Part shown: positions 62,464 through 64,000 of the stretch, piece after piece
Layout: every line of letters starts with the position of its first letter
Position numbering within the stretch: the stretch's first letter is position 1
Origin: Bdellovibrio sp. BCCA
GTDB lineage: Bacteria > Bdellovibrionota > Bdellovibrionia > Bdellovibrionales > Bdellovibrionaceae
Length of the DNA stretch: 64,000 bases
Direction of reading: 5' to 3'
NCBI RefSeq assembly: GCF_037996825.1
Contig: NZ_JBBNAC010000001.1
Span: 2,046,001 to 2,110,000, forward strand
The notes under the pieces: model-generated
Told to the model about the DNA's origin: nothing
Databases searched by the model: none
The model's input: the letters and a program-made list of their open reading frames with translations, nothing else
Made by a program: the position numbers and the translations under genes

Positions 62464-63246
62464 TCATTTTAGAAACATTTCAGCCAAATTTAAAATCGCA
62501 TCTGGTTTTTCGCGATGAGGGACGTGGCCGCAGTCGTTGATGATTTCTTTTTGTGCGGGGCCGGTCGCAAGCTCCGTGATCATTTCTGGGAATCTCACCG
62601 AGCCGTATTCGTCTTTATCTCCGTGAATGGCCAGCACCGGGCATTGTACTTTTGGAAGATCGTTTTTCAAACTCCAGCTTGCGAAATCTTTTGAGAGCCA
62701 AACTTCGGTCCACGCTTCCAGGACCCATTTGGATTTTTCACCGTGGTACTTTTCTAGCTTTGCAAAAACTTTTGGATCTGCAAAATCTATTTTAGCTTTC
62801 GAAATTCCTTCGCGTGTTCTATCTTCGACAAAGGCCTGTGCGGATTCTGTGATTATCGCTGTGCAACTGTCCTTGAAGGTTCCCGCCGCGACGACGGCCA
62901 TGGCCCCACCCACGCTGTGACCGAAAAGAGCGAAATTTTTAATATCGAGAGCTTTTAAAACTGCGGGAAGATAGATTTCTGCTTCTTCACTTACAAAACG
63001 TACTGAAGGCAGTTCATTTCTTTTATCGGAACGGCCAAAACCCAAACGATCATAGGAAATCACTTCTCTACCCGTTACTTCACACAAACGAAGCGGAAAA
63101 TCTCTCCATATTTCGGTGCATCCCAAGGAGTCATGCAAAAGAATTAGCGGAGCTTTATTTACAAGTCCCGGCTTCCAACGTTTTACATACACCTTTCCAC
63201 CGGGAACATTCACAAAATTTTCTAAAATTTCAGTTGCTGGCTTCAT
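62464..63246 (-). CDS. Alpha/beta hydrolase
   Basis: 260 residues. Oxyanion-side LILLHDSLGCTEIW, SYDRLGFGRSD, nucleophile elbow FGHSVGGAMA (Ser), acid in AIHGDKDEYG and the catalytic His in NDCGHVPHREKPD. The triad is complete. Probably a cytoplasmic esterase or related enzyme (no signal peptide). Starts 14 bases after the DJ-1 gene, same strand, so co-transcribed. A TTG at 63282 would overlap that gene. Confidence 0.9.
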   Translation of the reverse strand: MKPATEILENFVNVPGGKVYVKRWKPGLVNKAPLILLHDSLGCTEIWRDFPLRLCEVTGREVISYDRLGFGRSDKRNELPSVRFVSEEAEIYLPAVLKALDIKNFALFGHSVGGAMAVVAAGTFKDSCTAIITESAQAFVEDRTREGISKAKIDFADPKVFAKLEKYHGEKSKWVLEAWTEVWLSKDFASWSLKNDLPKVQCPVLAIHGDKDEYGSVRFPEMITELATGPAQKEIINDCGHVPHREKPDAILNLAEMFLK

Positions 63247-63259
63247 TCTCTTATCAAAA

Positions 63260-63859
63260 CTAAGTTTGACTCCAAAATTCAAGAGGCGGCATCACGGCGT
63301 TTTTATAGAGTTCAAACCAATGCTTGCGGTATTCCGGCGTGTACATATTTAAATAGGCCATGATTTCTCGCGTGAATTCAATAGGAGCAACTCCTGCGGC
63401 CGTAATAAGATTTTTATCTGTTACAGCAAGACTCTTAAGATAAAACTTTTCACCGCCATAAGATGGTACGATTTGCTTAAGCATATCCAAATCATTGCTT
63501 GTGTGGGGACGGTTATTCAAAAGGCCCGCGCGAGCGATTGCCACCGTTGCACCACAAATCGCAGCAACAAGAACTCCTTTTGATAGAAGAGCACTTGCAA
63601 GTTCAATCGCATTTTGATTTTGATTTGCGTCCATCCAACTGTCACTGCCAATGAGAATTAGGCCTTCAATAGTGTCCGGTGCTACTTCAGAAAGCGCCCT
63701 TTCAGGAACAATTGTCATTCCGCCAATACTTGAAATACTTTCACCTGTTGATGATGCGATAATAATTTTTTTCTTAGCCTGCCGAAGTTCAGGCAAAAGA
63801 AAAGCACCTTCCCAATCAGCAAATCCCTCTGGCAAATAGACAACCAATGATTTTTCCAT
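63260..63859 (-). CDS. DJ-1/PfpI-family protein (glutamine amidotransferase-like)
   Basis: 199 residues. VVYLPEGFADWEGAFLLPEL, IEGLILIGSDSWM and nucleophile AAICGATVAIARAGLL with the Cys, closest to the YdeA/ThiJ-like or transcription-regulator-associated DJ-1 branch rather than PfpI. ATG at 63859 with GGAGACG. Likely a stress or small-molecule enzyme; substrate unknown. Its upstream 141 bases to the window end are AT-rich and show no gene. Confidence 0.88.
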   Translation of the reverse strand: MEKSLVVYLPEGFADWEGAFLLPELRQAKKKIIIASSTGESISSIGGMTIVPERALSEVAPDTIEGLILIGSDSWMDANQNQNAIELASALLSKGVLVAAICGATVAIARAGLLNNRPHTSNDLDMLKQIVPSYGGEKFYLKSLAVTDKNLITAAGVAPIEFTREIMAYLNMYTPEYRKHWFELYKNAVMPPLEFWSQT

Positions 63860-64000
63860 CACGTCTCCAATAATTAGATTCAACCACTGAAATATTTGAA
63901 TGACATCAAGAAAAAAAAATCAGTTTGTGTATTTTTACGTCTCAAAAACGCACAAAGTCACATTTTTCTGTATAAAAATTTGCACCGTCTCATCAAAGTC

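Overview
The window reads as ordinary chromosome of a Gram-negative bacterium, most likely a Bdellovibrio-type member of the Bdellovibrionota. That placement is inferred from the mix seen: RNase Y in a diderm, many small exported proteins, low-complexity secreted proteins, pseudopilins, a Sec/queuosine operon and a FadE of Enterobacteria-like length. No rRNA is present to confirm it. Gene density is high. No prophage, insertion sequence or CRISPR array was seen. One tRNA gene, tRNA-Leu(GAG), lies near the right end.

Layout. 1-8.3 kb: an OsmC fragment, RNase Y (rny), a lone receiver, an exported nuclease-like protein, a CNNM/CorC-type membrane protein with an unusual leader, an effector-binding domain protein, a secreted phosphoesterase and fadE. 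8.5-11.2 kb: a low-complexity lipoprotein, mutM, a membrane protein and a polyproline exported protein. 11.3-18.3 kb: sohB followed by a complete oligopeptide ABC importer (oppD, oppF, oppA, oppB, oppC). 18.3-30.8 kb: solute-binding protein, tatA, AlkB-like monooxygenase, GDPD, an AsmA-like protein, greA, two Bfd-like Fe-S proteins, gloB, an epimerase-SRPBCC fusion, photolyase, an ABC1 kinase and a TlpA-like thioredoxin. 30.8-36.5 kb: a four-gene leftward operon of pseudopilin-like proteins and a secreted EF-hand protein. 36.7-44.5 kb: CDF metal exporter, ctaA, LON-domain protein, Nudix, Na/Pi-type transporter and a duplicated receiver/PilZ-like protein. 44.5-47.5 kb: a copper-resistance locus (csoR-copA, a divergent exported His/Met-rich protein and a CsoR-type operator). 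47.5-55.7 kb: one leftward operon, queA-tgt-yajC-secD-secF-recJ-queC-DUF366. 55.8-61 kb: EamA transporter, envelope proteins (two OmpA-like paralogues), a PfpI protein and a methyltransferase. 61-64 kb: an unlisted small membrane protein, tRNA-Leu, a HEPN/MNT toxin-antitoxin pair, an alpha/beta hydrolase and a DJ-1/PfpI protein.

Most striking: the CNNM/CorC-type gene at 3270 is preceded by a 19-codon reading frame beginning Met-Asp-Pro-Asp-Pro. It overlaps the gene start as ATGA and runs through a hairpin holding the gene's ribosome binding site. The opening closely resembles the enterobacterial MgtL magnesium-sensing leader peptide, and the layout would suit coupling of a metal exporter to Mg2+ status. 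Two further genes (tatA and an OmpA-like lipoprotein) also have their Shine-Dalgarno sequences inside inverted repeats. Convergent neighbours overlap at their 3' ends unusually often, four times by exactly 4 bases.

Functions are assigned by reading translated sequence and recalled family motifs; no database search was run.
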